In this document: positions 28,753 through 37,494 of the stretch, piece by piece | How positions within the stretch are numbered: the first letter of the stretch is position 1 | Layout: the number at the start of each line of letters is the position of its first letter | Origin: Nitrospira sp. | Lineage (GTDB): Bacteria; Nitrospirota; Nitrospiria; Nitrospirales; Nitrospiraceae | NCBI GenBank assembly: GCA_029194675.1 | Contig: JARFXP010000001.1 | Location: 310,001-374,000, forward strand | Direction of reading: 5' to 3' | DNA: 64,000 nucleotides | Program-made: the position numbers and the translations under genes | Notes under the pieces: model-generated | Told to the model about the DNA's origin: nothing | The model's input: only the letters and a program-made list of their open reading frames with translations | Database searches by the model: none

Positions 28753-31716
28753 TCAATTTTCCTGCGTTCGTTGCGCATTTTCCAGTTCGGCCAATTCCTC
28801 GGCCTCATCCTGCAATCGCTCGCTGCCCTCTTCCGCCGGCATGAACTGCTGTACCCGCGTATTGCCGCTGTCGACGACAAAAACGCTCCCCCTCGCATCG
28901 ACGGCGATCCCGTATGGAAAATTGAATTGTCCGTCACCGTTGCCGAAGCCGCCCCACTGGGTGATGAAATTACCCTCGCGGTCAAACTTCTCGATCCGAT
29001 GATTCCCCGTATCCGTCACGTAGACATCCCCGGCTCCGTCGACGGTGACGCCCCAGGGAGAGCGCAATTGCCCGGCTTCCTGTGCCAACGAACTGCTGGC
29101 GTGCCCGGCCGCCGGACTGCCTCCCCACTTCGTCAACAACTGCGGCAAGACATTGGTGCTGGTGTCGAATTTCTGGATGCGGTGGTTTCCCATGTCAACC
29201 ACATAGACCGCCCCATCCTCCGGATCGACCGCCACCCCGCGTGGGAAATAGAACTGCCCGTCCCCATTGCCGAACCCACCCCAGGACATGATGAACTCAC
29301 CGGACATGTCGAATTTCTGCACACGAAAATTGGCGCTGTCGACGACGTAGAGATAGCCGCGCACACGGTCGACGGCAATCCCCCAGGGCGCATTAAATTG
29401 TCCTTCACCGTTTCCACGCGAACCGAACTTCATGATATAGCCGCCGAGCTTCCCATCGAACTTTTGAACCCGGTGGTTGTTGGTATCCACCACCCAGACA
29501 TCGCCCTTGCCGTCGCAGGCGATGCCGGTGGGATTGTGAAAATTCGAATTGGCCGAGCCGAAACTCCCCCACAGAATGATGAAGTTCCCGGCATTGTCGA
29601 ACTTTTGTACGCGATTGTTGCCGTTGTCGACGACAAACATCGATCCCTGCTGATCGACGCACAGTCCGTACATCGGCGCCATAAACTCTCCGCCGTGCAA
29701 CAGCGATGCGCCCCGTCCCGGCTTCCCCCATTTCGAGACGCAGAGATAGCCCGATGTATTGACCAAAATTGTGGTACCGGCCGGCGTGGAGACATTGTTG
29801 CCGATGTCTTTGAACCACACATAAATGGTTTTGGGTCCGTCCCCTGGCGAGAGAATGAACGGAATCGTGGCTCCAAACTTGATCGCCGGCGTTGCATCTA
29901 CCCACCCGGGAGTCCCAGCCATCGGTGTGAGCGGACTTTCTGAAATAAAATAGGCCCCGACGCCCGAATCCAAATCAGTCGCCGAAATCGTCACCACGAC
30001 ATCGTGAGAATTCGTCATGAAGGCCCCATGATTGATCACCGCGTAGGGATTCTGTGGCGCCGTGATATCGATGAGCACGGGCGTCGCCGTCACTTCTTCC
30101 GACAGTCCGCTCTCCGTCCCGTCCTCGAACAACGCGGTCACCGCATAAAAATAGGGGGTATCGTTGGTGAGACCTTCATGCGTGTAGGGGTTCGTCACGC
30201 CTTCGATCTTCGTCGCGCCCTCAAGCGTGACATGGGGCGAGGTGCTGAAATAGAGATTGTAGGACTGAATGCCGGACACTTCCATCCAGCTCAGGAAGAC
30301 TTCCGTGTCACCGGCCTTGACGGCAAGGCTGCGGGGTGGCTGCACCGCCCCGGCTTCCACTGCTTGCGTCGGCTGGTCCTTCCCACGATTCATCTCTTCT
30401 TCGGTCGGCACATACTTGAGGACACGGTTGTTGCCGCTATCGACGACGTACACCGCGCCTTCCTTATCCACCGCGATGCCGTAGGGGAAATTAACCTGCC
30501 CCTCTGTTTTCCCGCGATTCCCGAACGAGCAGAGGAAGGTGCCGTTGCCGTCGAACTTCTGAATCCGGTGGTTGCCGCTGTCGACGACATAGACGTTGCC
30601 CAACGCGTCACAGGCGATGCCCCACGGAGACTTGAACTGTCCGGGTCCCTGACCCTCTCGTCCCCACTTGGCTAAGAAACTTCCGCGGGCATCGAATTTT
30701 TGGATTCGGCTGTTGCTCTCGTCGGCGACATAGATGTTACCGACGAAATCCACCGCCACGCCGCGCGGAAAAAAGAAGGCGCCGTCGAAGCTGCCGTCAC
30801 GGCCCCACTTCAACAGCGGTTGGCCGTCGGCCTGGAATTTTTGAATGCGCGCGTTGCTCGTGTCGGACACGTACACATTGCCCTCTTGGTCCGTCGTAAT
30901 GCCCCAGGGTACGTCGAAGCGCCCCATGTCGGCCCCACGCCAGGCGAACCCGAACTTGCCCCACGCCTTCTGCACATTGCCCTCGAGATCGAACTTCTGC
31001 ACCCGATTGTTGCCGCTATCGGCCACGTACACGGCATCGTCCGACCCGACAGCCAATCCGCGAGGGTAGTAAAACTGGCCTTCCTGTGAACCGGGCTCAC
31101 CGCCCCATCGGGCCAAGAACTTTCCAGACTTATCGAATTTTTGGACCGAATGGTTGTCGGTATCAGCCACGTAGATGTTGCCGTCCTTGTCAAGCGCGAT
31201 CCCCGTGGGCGAGCTCAACTCTCCGTCGCCCGCTCCTTCACAGCCGACGACCATGGCAAGGAGATAGGGCGATGGGATAGCCATCACTTCTTGCGATTCA
31301 GGACTTTCCCCTTTCGGAGTGACGACTGTGACGACATAGTGGTAACAGCTGCCGTTGGCAAGGTCGTCATGGACGTAGGGACTAGAGGCCCCTTCCAGGC
31401 AGGTCGCCTTGTCTTTTTTCACTCCGATCACGCTTTTGAAATCTTCGGGGCCGGCGATGGGACGGGTCAGCTCTGAGAACTTGATCTGGACACCCTTGGT
31501 CGTCTGAAAGTAGAGATTGTAGTACATGGCATCCGGAACCGGGTCCCATGTAATGGTGATGCGCCCATTGCTCGGTTTTGCCTGAACGTTCTGCGGAGGC
31601 AACGGCAATTCTTCTTCCGCCACCACATCTCCGCCACCCCACTCTCCCGGGAGTCCTTCGATACAGAGAAGGCACGGATTGCATATACTCGTGTCGTCGA
31701 GAAGCCAAGCTTTCAT
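28753..31716 (-). CDS. NHL-repeat protein with two six-bladed propellers and FN3 domains
   Basis: A 987-residue protein. A fibronectin type III domain (about 40-130) is followed by six NHL repeats of the form PxGIAxDxxGNVYVxDxxNxRIQKF. Then come a second FN3 domain (about 440-530) and an Ig-like insert, and six more NHL repeats. The two sets would each make a six-bladed beta-propeller. No signal peptide is visible. The start at 31716 is preferred to the longer frame (31749) because GAGGG precedes it. It lies directly upstream of guaB. Propellers of this type bind proteins or ligands; the partner is unknown. Confidence 0.85.
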   Translation of the reverse strand: MKAWLLDDTSICNPCLLCIEGLPGEWGGGDVVAEEELPLPPQNVQAKPSNGRITITWDPVPDAMYYNLYFQTTKGVQIKFSELTRPIAGPEDFKSVIGVKKDKATCLEGASSPYVHDDLANGSCYHYVVTVVTPKGESPESQEVMAIPSPYLLAMVVGCEGAGDGELSSPTGIALDKDGNIYVADTDNHSVQKFDKSGKFLARWGGEPGSQEGQFYYPRGLAVGSDDAVYVADSGNNRVQKFDLEGNVQKAWGKFGFAWRGADMGRFDVPWGITTDQEGNVYVSDTSNARIQKFQADGQPLLKWGRDGSFDGAFFFPRGVAVDFVGNIYVADESNSRIQKFDARGSFLAKWGREGQGPGQFKSPWGIACDALGNVYVVDSGNHRIQKFDGNGTFLCSFGNRGKTEGQVNFPYGIAVDKEGAVYVVDSGNNRVLKYVPTEEEMNRGKDQPTQAVEAGAVQPPRSLAVKAGDTEVFLSWMEVSGIQSYNLYFSTSPHVTLEGATKIEGVTNPYTHEGLTNDTPYFYAVTALFEDGTESGLSEEVTATPVLIDITAPQNPYAVINHGAFMTNSHDVVVTISATDLDSGVGAYFISESPLTPMAGTPGWVDATPAIKFGATIPFILSPGDGPKTIYVWFKDIGNNVSTPAGTTILVNTSGYLCVSKWGKPGRGASLLHGGEFMAPMYGLCVDQQGSMFVVDNGNNRVQKFDNAGNFIILWGSFGSANSNFHNPTGIACDGKGDVWVVDTNNHRVQKFDGKLGGYIMKFGSRGNGEGQFNAPWGIAVDRVRGYLYVVDSANFRVQKFDMSGEFIMSWGGFGNGDGQFYFPRGVAVDPEDGAVYVVDMGNHRIQKFDTSTNVLPQLLTKWGGSPAAGHASSSLAQEAGQLRSPWGVTVDGAGDVYVTDTGNHRIEKFDREGNFITQWGGFGNGDGQFNFPYGIAVDARGSVFVVDSGNTRVQQFMPAEEGSERLQDEAEELAELENAQRTQEN

Positions 31717-31961
31717 CACGGTATTGCCCTCAGATTGCTTGTGGAACAATTCAGAAACAGTGGACTTTCAATCGCTTAGACTTGGATTGGTCACTCTAGC
31801 AAAGCGATGGAAATGGAGTCAAGACAACGGCCGCATGTCGTGGAACATGACATCTTGGATGAACTCTCTCTATAGGTATCTATGACCGGATCGATTACAA
31901 TGCACCGATTACCCGGGGCAAAACCCGTGATCAGATTTTAGACGTTCAAAGGGGAAGAATT

Positions 31962-32135
31962 ATGAGAATGTTTCAAGTCAGGCAAACTGTCACATATGAA
32001 CTGACGACAGCCGCAGGAACAGAGCAGGAAGCCATTTTAAAAGCCAAAGGCATTCCACTGGCTCAATGGGCATCCGAGGCCGATGAGATCACGGCGGAGA
32101 TGCTCGATGAGACCGATGAAATCGACGAATACTGA
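31962..32135 (+). CDS. Small acidic protein (57 aa)
   Basis: Starts at 31962 after AAAGGGGAAG. The first part (MRMFQVRQTVTYELTTAAGTEQEAILKAKG) resembles a small beta-alpha unit, and the C-terminus is strongly acidic (EADEITAEMLDETDEIDEY). It is 48 bases upstream of the cytochrome c gene on the same strand, so possibly co-expressed. Family not recognised. Confidence 0.55.
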   Translation: MRMFQVRQTVTYELTTAAGTEQEAILKAKGIPLAQWASEADEITAEMLDETDEIDEY

Positions 32136-32183
32136 AATCCGTTCATCTTGGCCGGCCACTACATCGACTAAGGAGAAAGAACC

Positions 32184-32714
32184 ATGCTCACGTTTCAGAT
32201 CGTCCGAACTTCAACGCTCTGCCTGTTATTCATTGGAGCAATGGGTACTGCCGCATTCGCTGGTGAGAAAATACGTCCAAGCAGTCAAGCTTCGCCATTG
32301 GATAAGCAAACCGAGAATCGGGCGAGATATGTCATCAAGATCGCTGGATGCAATGATTGTCACACGACTGGCTATGCGGAAGCGGCCGGCAAGATTCCCG
32401 AGAAAGATTGGCTCAAGGGAGATTCGATGGGTTGGCGCGGTCCCTGGGGCACCACTTACGCGAGCAACCTGCGCCTCTATATGCAGAAGCTCTCGGAGGA
32501 TCAGTGGATCAAAGTCTCACGCTCGGTCGAATTTCGACCGCCCATGCCGTGGTTCGCTCTTCGCGAGATGACTGAGCAGGATCTGCGGGCCATCTATCGG
32601 TTCATCAGAAACCTGGGGCCAGCCGGCGAACCGGCACCTGCTTATCGACCGCCAGATCAGGAACCGAAGGGACCGTTTATCCTGTTCCCGTCGAGTCCGG
32701 AGGCTTCACAATAG
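32184..32714 (+). CDS. Exported monohaem c-type cytochrome
   Basis: A 176-residue protein with a signal peptide (about residues 1-26, cleaved after AAFA). It has one haem-binding motif CNDCH near residue 56 and a likely axial methionine in the segment RPPMPWF. The WRGPWGTTYASNLR stretch resembles cytochromes of the alcohol-dehydrogenase/gluconate type. GGAGAAAGA precedes the ATG. It would act as a periplasmic electron carrier; the partner oxidase or dehydrogenase is not adjacent. Confidence 0.85.
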   Translation: MLTFQIVRTSTLCLLFIGAMGTAAFAGEKIRPSSQASPLDKQTENRARYVIKIAGCNDCHTTGYAEAAGKIPEKDWLKGDSMGWRGPWGTTYASNLRLYMQKLSEDQWIKVSRSVEFRPPMPWFALREMTEQDLRAIYRFIRNLGPAGEPAPAYRPPDQEPKGPFILFPSSPEASQ

Positions 32715-32906
32715 ACACTGAGTGAGGGAAGGTTATTGTGTCTCGTCAGACCAAGAGAACTTAGCGGCCACGCACCGGTGCCTTAGTGACGATTTCCGCA
32801 CACCTGCCTCCGTTCAATGACGCCGTTCATTACCGACGGTTCGGCACTCGCAACCGGTACTTTTGGCTGCAAGCCACTTCAATCTACAACCGTACGCGAC
32901 CGCGAG

Positions 32907-32990
32907 TTACTGGCTCTTCTTGTAGACGACGATCCCACCCATGATAATCCCGAGCATGACGAATGCGAATATTAAGAAGCTACTGTCCAT
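32907..32990 (-). CDS. Tiny single-pass membrane protein (27 aa)
   Basis: Twenty-seven codons on the minus strand with AAAGGAG eight bases before the ATG. The peptide is one hydrophobic helix (FLIFAFVMLGIIMGGIVVYK) ending KKSQ. Its layout resembles the tiny membrane peptides at 15581 and 15857, although the sequences are not alike. Function unknown. Confidence 0.5.
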   Translation of the reverse strand: MDSSFLIFAFVMLGIIMGGIVVYKKSQ

Positions 32991-33097
32991 GACCAACTCC
33001 TTTCTTCCTTTCGTTTCGTAGCATGAACCGGACAGTGTATTAGCCTCGCGTGACTTTCTCCGCCTTCAACCCATGAAAAGACCACGGGTAATGATAC

Positions 33098-33126
33098 GGG
33101 CGACCTCTCTAAATACGAGGTCGCCC
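33098..33126. terminator. Perfect ten-bp GC-rich hairpin
   Basis: GGGCGACCTC pairs with GAGGTCGCCC around a nine-base loop (TCTAAATAC). There is no T-tract. It lies upstream of the tiny membrane protein gene (minus strand), and could be a terminator or an RNA-stability element. Confidence 0.45.
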
Positions 33127-33617
33127 GCGCATGGCGCTTAGGACGCCAGATGAATCTCTTCTGTTGAGGACCCGCGCGAAGGATGGGTCAAGGAGTGCTT
33201 CGTTAGGAATAAAGAATCGACTTACCAGCGATCATGCTTTTACGCCAAACTCAAATCTCCTCACGGCACATCTATTATTGATTAAATCCCCTACGCTGGG
33301 AATGCGACGGCCGATGGAGAAGGGCTAGCATGACTGGCGAGGCACCCGCCCATGGTTCGGCGGGCCGACGTGATCCGGTGGACTCAGGTCTTCCATCTCC
33401 ACCTCCTCCTGCTAAGGAATGACTCGAAGCATTGCGCACGACAAGTCAATGGACTAATTTCTCAATACTCCTGTTGGAGCATCTCTGTCAACAAAAATAA
33501 TCGAGGCCGAACCGGACCGGCACACGCATAAGCGATGCTACTTCCATCATCAGACCTGAAATGGGTGGCATGACCCTGATCGTCCAATAGCTTCAGAACC
33601 AATTCGCCGAGGCACTC
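33127..33617. other. Gene-poor stretch with one possible tiny ORF
   Basis: Apart from the 23-codon ORF at 33325-33396, this interval has only unsupported open frames (for example 33131-33328 plus, with no ribosome binding site or domain). No repeat or promoter stands out. Confidence 0.4.
33325..33396 (-). CDS. Possible 23-aa peptide with a strong ribosome binding site
   Basis: On the minus strand AGGAGGAGG precedes ATG at 33396, opening a 23-codon frame whose peptide begins MEDLSPPDHVGPP and ends RQSC. It is rich in Pro and His with a single C-terminal Cys. Only the strong ribosome binding site supports it. It could be a regulatory or leader peptide, or chance. Confidence 0.3.
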   Translation of the reverse strand: MEDLSPPDHVGPPNHGRVPRQSC

Positions 33618-34613
33618 CTAGCGCTGTACACGGAGGATGGGACCCAAAGCTAGCCATTTCGTCGGACCCAATGCGGACATGTGAGGCAAGTGAGCGACAT
33701 ACCAAAACACGATGTCTTGCTCCTGCACCCCTTGATTGTCCTCGTTATATCCAAGTTGTCCACGGGCACCGAATGTCCAAGGAATGTCCTCGCTCGCGTT
33801 GGCCCGCCTGATCGCCACATCGAAATCGGCGAACTTGTCTCGTTCGCCATCGTCTTTTAATGGAGCATACCCAGTACCGGGCAAGACCCAAACACCATGA
33901 CCGTTCAGTTGGTCTCGGACCAACCAAGTTTTGTTGAGCGCTGGAATTTTGATATCGTTCCGTTCATTCATATATTTCCGCCAGCCCGGTCCCCAACCCA
34001 GATCCGGCCCTCCCCCTTCATGGACGAAAACCTGATCCATGCCGTTGCCGTTGATATCGAAATCAAACCGCCAGTAGGGATGATGATCATGGTTGGTGTT
34101 GCAAGAGAGCCCTCGGCTGTGGAGCACGGGACGGAGTTCGCCGTCGTCCGACAGATGCCACGATTGATAAATATGATATTCACCGATCCGAGCGTACGTT
34201 CCCACCTCAAGCCACTTCACATTATTCTGAGTGGCGTGGGCCATGCAGACTTTCTGATCGCCACAGTTCACGATCGGCACGAGGTCCTGCCACCGCAGGC
34301 GATCTTGAAACGGCCCGCACCGTCCACTGTCGGCCCGTGAACCGAACCAGGTAAAGGGGTTCCACCAGACACGTTCCTTGACATATTTGACACGGATGAC
34401 CGGCATGCTGGCCTTATTCAGAATCAGCTCATCCGCATACTTCACATTTCGCAAAGCCAGTCCTGTATTGTCTCGAATCTCCCAGTCGAAACTCCAACGT
34501 CCCCAGTCCACATGCTCGGATTGCGTCTCGGCAAACAAGGGCTGGGATGGGTAGAAAGCGCAGAACATGATCACCGCGCTCCACCAGATTCGTTTCATTT
34601 CATTCCTATTCAT
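33618..34613 (-). CDS. Copper-amine-oxidase-like catalytic domain protein, exported
   Basis: A 331-residue protein with a signal peptide ending near PLFAE. The body resembles the C-terminal catalytic domain of copper amine oxidases: FDWEIRDNTGLALRNVKY at the start, a HDHH pair in NHDHHPYWRFDFDINGNG matching the two-His copper site, and FWYVAHLPHM near the end supplying the third His. At the topaquinone site, where N-Y-D/E is usual, this protein has GEYH, so cofactor formation is doubtful. Its start overlaps the preceding gene by four bases (ATGA), and that gene encodes a lipoprotein resembling amine-oxidase N-terminal domains. The two look like a split enzyme. Confidence 0.6.
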   Translation of the reverse strand: MNRNEMKRIWWSAVIMFCAFYPSQPLFAETQSEHVDWGRWSFDWEIRDNTGLALRNVKYADELILNKASMPVIRVKYVKERVWWNPFTWFGSRADSGRCGPFQDRLRWQDLVPIVNCGDQKVCMAHATQNNVKWLEVGTYARIGEYHIYQSWHLSDDGELRPVLHSRGLSCNTNHDHHPYWRFDFDINGNGMDQVFVHEGGGPDLGWGPGWRKYMNERNDIKIPALNKTWLVRDQLNGHGVWVLPGTGYAPLKDDGERDKFADFDVAIRRANASEDIPWTFGARGQLGYNEDNQGVQEQDIVFWYVAHLPHMSALGPTKWLALGPILRVQR

Positions 34614-35398
34614 GACCGAGGCGGTTCCTGTCCAGCCTCCAAGACTTTATCCTCGGTCAAATCGACGACCGCCCAATATTTCGGATCTCCGTCCCGCCCT
34701 TCGGAAAAGGTGATCCAAATCGTGCGATGGGCGTAGCCGGGATCGTTCCTGAAGAACCCACGGTCCGGCTGCATGAGCAATCCATGGCCTTGGAGTTGCT
34801 CAACCTTGCCGACCAGACGAGGATCTGCTTTGGCTAACTCGATCCCCCGCTGTACATCCTGCTGTCCCTCAGGGGGTTGATAGCCTTCAAGACGCGAGAC
34901 ACTGAGCACGTTCGTTTCCTTCATGTGGACTTCAACTGCGACATTTTGGCTATAACTGTAATACACCAGCCTTGTCTGGCTCGTCGTGTGACGACAACAA
35001 CCAAACGAAAGCTTACCCTCGGGTGGTATGCGATCAGCGTCGATGAACGCCCATCGGCTTCCCAGAAGCGCTGTGACTCGGCGGTCGCTTTCGGCGGCTT
35101 TCCGTAATGCTGCGACCTCGTTCGCGGTCAAAACAGCCGAGGCATTCGTGGACCGCTTCACGGCGGTATCCGAAACAGTCCCAACCATTGTAGGCTTGTG
35201 GTGACCGGCGATGTCATCACCGGTAAATTGAAGTACGTGCGTCGACGGGGGCTCATCGGGCAGCTTGGCTTTCCGCACGGGTGTCTCCGGATCTTCCGGA
35301 CCGAACGGACCTCGGGAGGGTGCATCGAGGCTGCAACCATAGCCGACGCCGATGACCGTCAATAGGAAGAGAGTGTGTCGCGCCGTTCGGTATGTCAC
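34610..35398 (-). CDS. Lipoprotein, possibly the N-terminal half of a split amine oxidase
   Basis: About 262 residues with a lipoprotein signal (LLTVIGVGYGC). The middle part has a helix-rich AAESDRRVTALLGSRWAF segment and a beta sheet (RLVYYSYSQNVAVEVHM, YWAVVDLTEDKVLE) resembling the N2/N3 domains that precede the catalytic domain in copper amine oxidases. The open frame begins at 35425, overlapping the upstream gene. The GTG at 35398, just after that gene's stop with TAAGG upstream, gives a cleaner start. Translationally coupled by ATGA to the catalytic-like gene downstream. Confidence 0.6.
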   Translation of the reverse strand: MTYRTARHTLFLLTVIGVGYGCSLDAPSRGPFGPEDPETPVRKAKLPDEPPSTHVLQFTGDDIAGHHKPTMVGTVSDTAVKRSTNASAVLTANEVAALRKAAESDRRVTALLGSRWAFIDADRIPPEGKLSFGCCRHTTSQTRLVYYSYSQNVAVEVHMKETNVLSVSRLEGYQPPEGQQDVQRGIELAKADPRLVGKVEQLQGHGLLMQPDRGFFRNDPGYAHRTIWITFSEGRDGDPKYWAVVDLTEDKVLEAGQEPPRS

Positions 35399-35402
35399 AG
35401 CC

Positions 35403-35921
35403 TTACACCGCCAACTTTCCGGCAATTCCCAAAGCGAGTTTGGAAATCTGCGCAGCAGCCTTGAGGACGGCAGCCCGCTTTTTCCGAGAGGCCGCGTCGA
35501 GCACAGCTTTCTTCATCAACTCCTTGTAGGTTTCGATCTCGTCGTTGCTGAACGGAACGATTTGAGCCACGGTCTCGTTATTAAACGTGTTGGCCAGCTG
35601 GAGGTAGAGATTGGAGATTTCCGCCGCATAGATGCCGCGTCGAAGTGGGTCGTTCTTATAGGTTTCGAATTTCTTCCGCAGGGCGGCAACGGCTTCCAAC
35701 AGCGCCTGCTGACGGACCTTCGTTTCATCCTGCTTTCCCACTGCGAATTCGACGGCACCTAACTGATCGACCAGCACCTCGGCCTCTTCGCGAGCATGGT
35801 CCACTTGGGCCGAGAGATCAGTGATTTCCTGATTCGCGCTCTCGGCGGTTTCCATCAGCTGTTTGATCAGACTATCGTTGTCTCGCAAAAATCCGACGAC
35901 CCCCCCGATACTGAGCTCCAT
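35403..35921 (-). CDS. Coiled-coil protein of unknown function (172 aa)
   Basis: Almost wholly helical: DNDSLIKQLMETAESANQEI and following heptads predict a long coiled coil through about residue 100. A basic, alanine-rich C-terminus (SRKKRAAVLKAAAQISKLAL) might contact membrane or nucleic acid. No signal peptide. It is the middle gene of a five-gene minus-strand set (37305 to 33618) with two lipoproteins before it and the amine-oxidase-like pair after it. The spacing of ten bases to the upstream gene supports an operon. Confidence 0.6.
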   Translation of the reverse strand: MELSIGGVVGFLRDNDSLIKQLMETAESANQEITDLSAQVDHAREEAEVLVDQLGAVEFAVGKQDETKVRQQALLEAVAALRKKFETYKNDPLRRGIYAAEISNLYLQLANTFNNETVAQIVPFSNDEIETYKELMKKAVLDAASRKKRAAVLKAAAQISKLALGIAGKLAV

Positions 35922-35931
35922 GGTGCCTCCT

Positions 35932-36639
35932 CTATTGCCCGTCGTCTTTCTTCAGTTTGTCCAGAAGGTCGACCAAGTCCGCGGTAAAGGTGTGCGTCCG
36001 TTCCAGAGCCCTTATACGGATGATGCGCGAGCCCGTCACTTCTTCCAAGGCATCGTTGACGGTCCGTGAACGATTCAGCACCTCGACGATGCGCTCGGAT
36101 GGTCCCGGAGCCTGCTCGATCAACGCCGATACAAACTCCGGGTCGACGGACGCCAGAGCCGATTGGTCGGCATACCGCTTCAATTGAGCATGAATCGTCG
36201 CGGTCCGTTTCCACGAATCGTTCAAGGCATTGGCCGTATCGCGCAGGCCGCAGAAATCTTCTTCAAACTGATCCCACACGGCTTTTTCCAGTCCCTGATA
36301 TTCAGCCAGGTACATTTGACCGACCAGATAGGCCGCTGCGTATGCCGCCTCGTCTTTCTTGCTCGCGATATTCCGGTACGAGGAAAGGACGAATTGATGC
36401 TTGGCTTCCTGCGCTTGCAACGCCTTGAAACTCTCATGGAGTGAGCTGCGCGCCTGCTCCAAGAACTTGATGCGCGCCTCGGTCTCTTTCTGGAACAGGT
36501 CGATGTTGGTCTGGGCTGCATCAATTTTAGCGCCTTCCTTCTGGAGGAGTTCGCGGACCGCATCGCTGTGAATCGAGTGGCATCCCACCAGGCTCATGAG
36601 AATGAGCCCGACCGTCCCGACTACGGCTCGTCCGATCAT
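35932..36639 (-). CDS. Coiled-coil lipoprotein (235 aa)
   Basis: Starts at 36639 (GGAAGGAGA upstream; the longer frame at 36663 is less likely). The N-terminus is a lipoprotein signal (VGLILMSLVGC). The mature part is helical with heptads (AQTNIDLFQKETEARIKFLEQ) and lacks a known enzyme motif. It would be anchored in the periplasm or outer membrane. Neighbouring genes encode another helical lipoprotein and a coiled-coil protein, suggesting a multi-part helical assembly. Confidence 0.6.
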   Translation of the reverse strand: MIGRAVVGTVGLILMSLVGCHSIHSDAVRELLQKEGAKIDAAQTNIDLFQKETEARIKFLEQARSSLHESFKALQAQEAKHQFVLSSYRNIASKKDEAAYAAAYLVGQMYLAEYQGLEKAVWDQFEEDFCGLRDTANALNDSWKRTATIHAQLKRYADQSALASVDPEFVSALIEQAPGPSERIVEVLNRSRTVNDALEEVTGSRIIRIRALERTHTFTADLVDLLDKLKKDDGQ

Positions 36640-36672
36640 GCTGGTCTCCTTCCGCTCACTCATCCCGGCGTA

Positions 36673-37305
36673 TCAGCGGCGCAACGCGCGCATGGCCTCC
36701 GCGATCGACTGAACGTCGTCTCGCGACAAGGTTACGTCGATATCCAGGTATTGTTTAATGATGGCATTGATTCGACGAAGCGCTTCCACGTTGGTGCGAT
36801 ACTGATCGAACGCCGTCAGGTCGACCGTCGACGCCGCCTGCGAATCTTGTTCAACGCGCTGCTCGACTCGACCGATCAGTTCAGGAAATTTGTGCAGGAG
36901 ATTGTTCATATCCCCCATACCCGCCTGAAAGACGATCTGTCCGGTAGGCCCTTTTCGTTCCGGCAAATTTTTCAGCCGAATATCGTTGATCAGCGAGATC
37001 ACCTCGGGACCTAACAGGTCGGCATCGTCTTTGGTTAAGTCGGCGTCGGCCACGTCGCTCAGTGTGGGATTCGTGGTGGCCCATTGCAACGCCAGGTTCA
37101 GCTTCAGCCGAGCTTGGAGATAGCGATACCACTGCTGATGTCGTTTGGTGACGTTGCTCACCAACTCACGATACTGCTGCATCAGCCGTTCGTTCTCGGC
37201 ATAGGCCTGATCCTTATCGATCAAAGCCTGTTTGACTTCCGGCGGAGTCGCGCAACCGATACAGACCAGACTCAGGGCGACAATAATGGTGGGCGCCGCT
37301 TTCAT
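36673..37305 (-). CDS. Helical lipoprotein (210 aa), first gene of the operon
   Basis: Signal peptide with lipobox (ALSLVCIGC), then a mostly helical protein (EVKQALIDKDQAYAENERLM) without recognised motifs. GGAGGAAT precedes the ATG. A plausible sigma70 promoter lies 90-120 bases upstream. It heads the set of five genes ending with the amine-oxidase-like protein. Function unknown. Confidence 0.6.
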   Translation of the reverse strand: MKAAPTIIVALSLVCIGCATPPEVKQALIDKDQAYAENERLMQQYRELVSNVTKRHQQWYRYLQARLKLNLALQWATTNPTLSDVADADLTKDDADLLGPEVISLINDIRLKNLPERKGPTGQIVFQAGMGDMNNLLHKFPELIGRVEQRVEQDSQAASTVDLTAFDQYRTNVEALRRINAIIKQYLDIDVTLSRDDVQSIAEAMRALRR

Positions 37306-37394
37306 GGTGATTCCTCCTTCCGACTCACGCCTGGAACGAGCACAAACGAGAAAGCAACCGACCTAATGTCGACGACCTGTTGGGGAGAAGCCCA

Positions 37395-37423
37395 AGGTTA
37401 GCGAGGGTAGAAAACGATTGCAA
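37395..37423 (-). promoter_or_regulatory. Possible sigma70 promoter of the lipoprotein/amine-oxidase-like operon
   Basis: On the minus strand TTGCAA (37418-37423) and TAACCT (37395-37400) are separated by 17 bases. The predicted start is near 37388, about 83 bases before the first gene. Confidence 0.35.
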
Positions 37424-37494
37424 GGGGAATATCGGCTACGTATGGATTTTGGAGTCTGGAGAACCATGCAGACCACTACCAGCTAGTAGCCTTC

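Noticed and set aside
28743-28985. N-terminal extension of guaB
   Set aside because: IMP dehydrogenases begin at [14 protein letters not shown]-like sequence; the 81 extra residues overlap the NHL gene and look random.
28531-29943. Long plus-strand open frame (470 codons) opposite guaB and the NHL gene
   Set aside because: It is antisense to two well-supported genes. Its length comes from the regular codon pattern of the NHL repeats, and it has no domain or ribosome binding site of its own.
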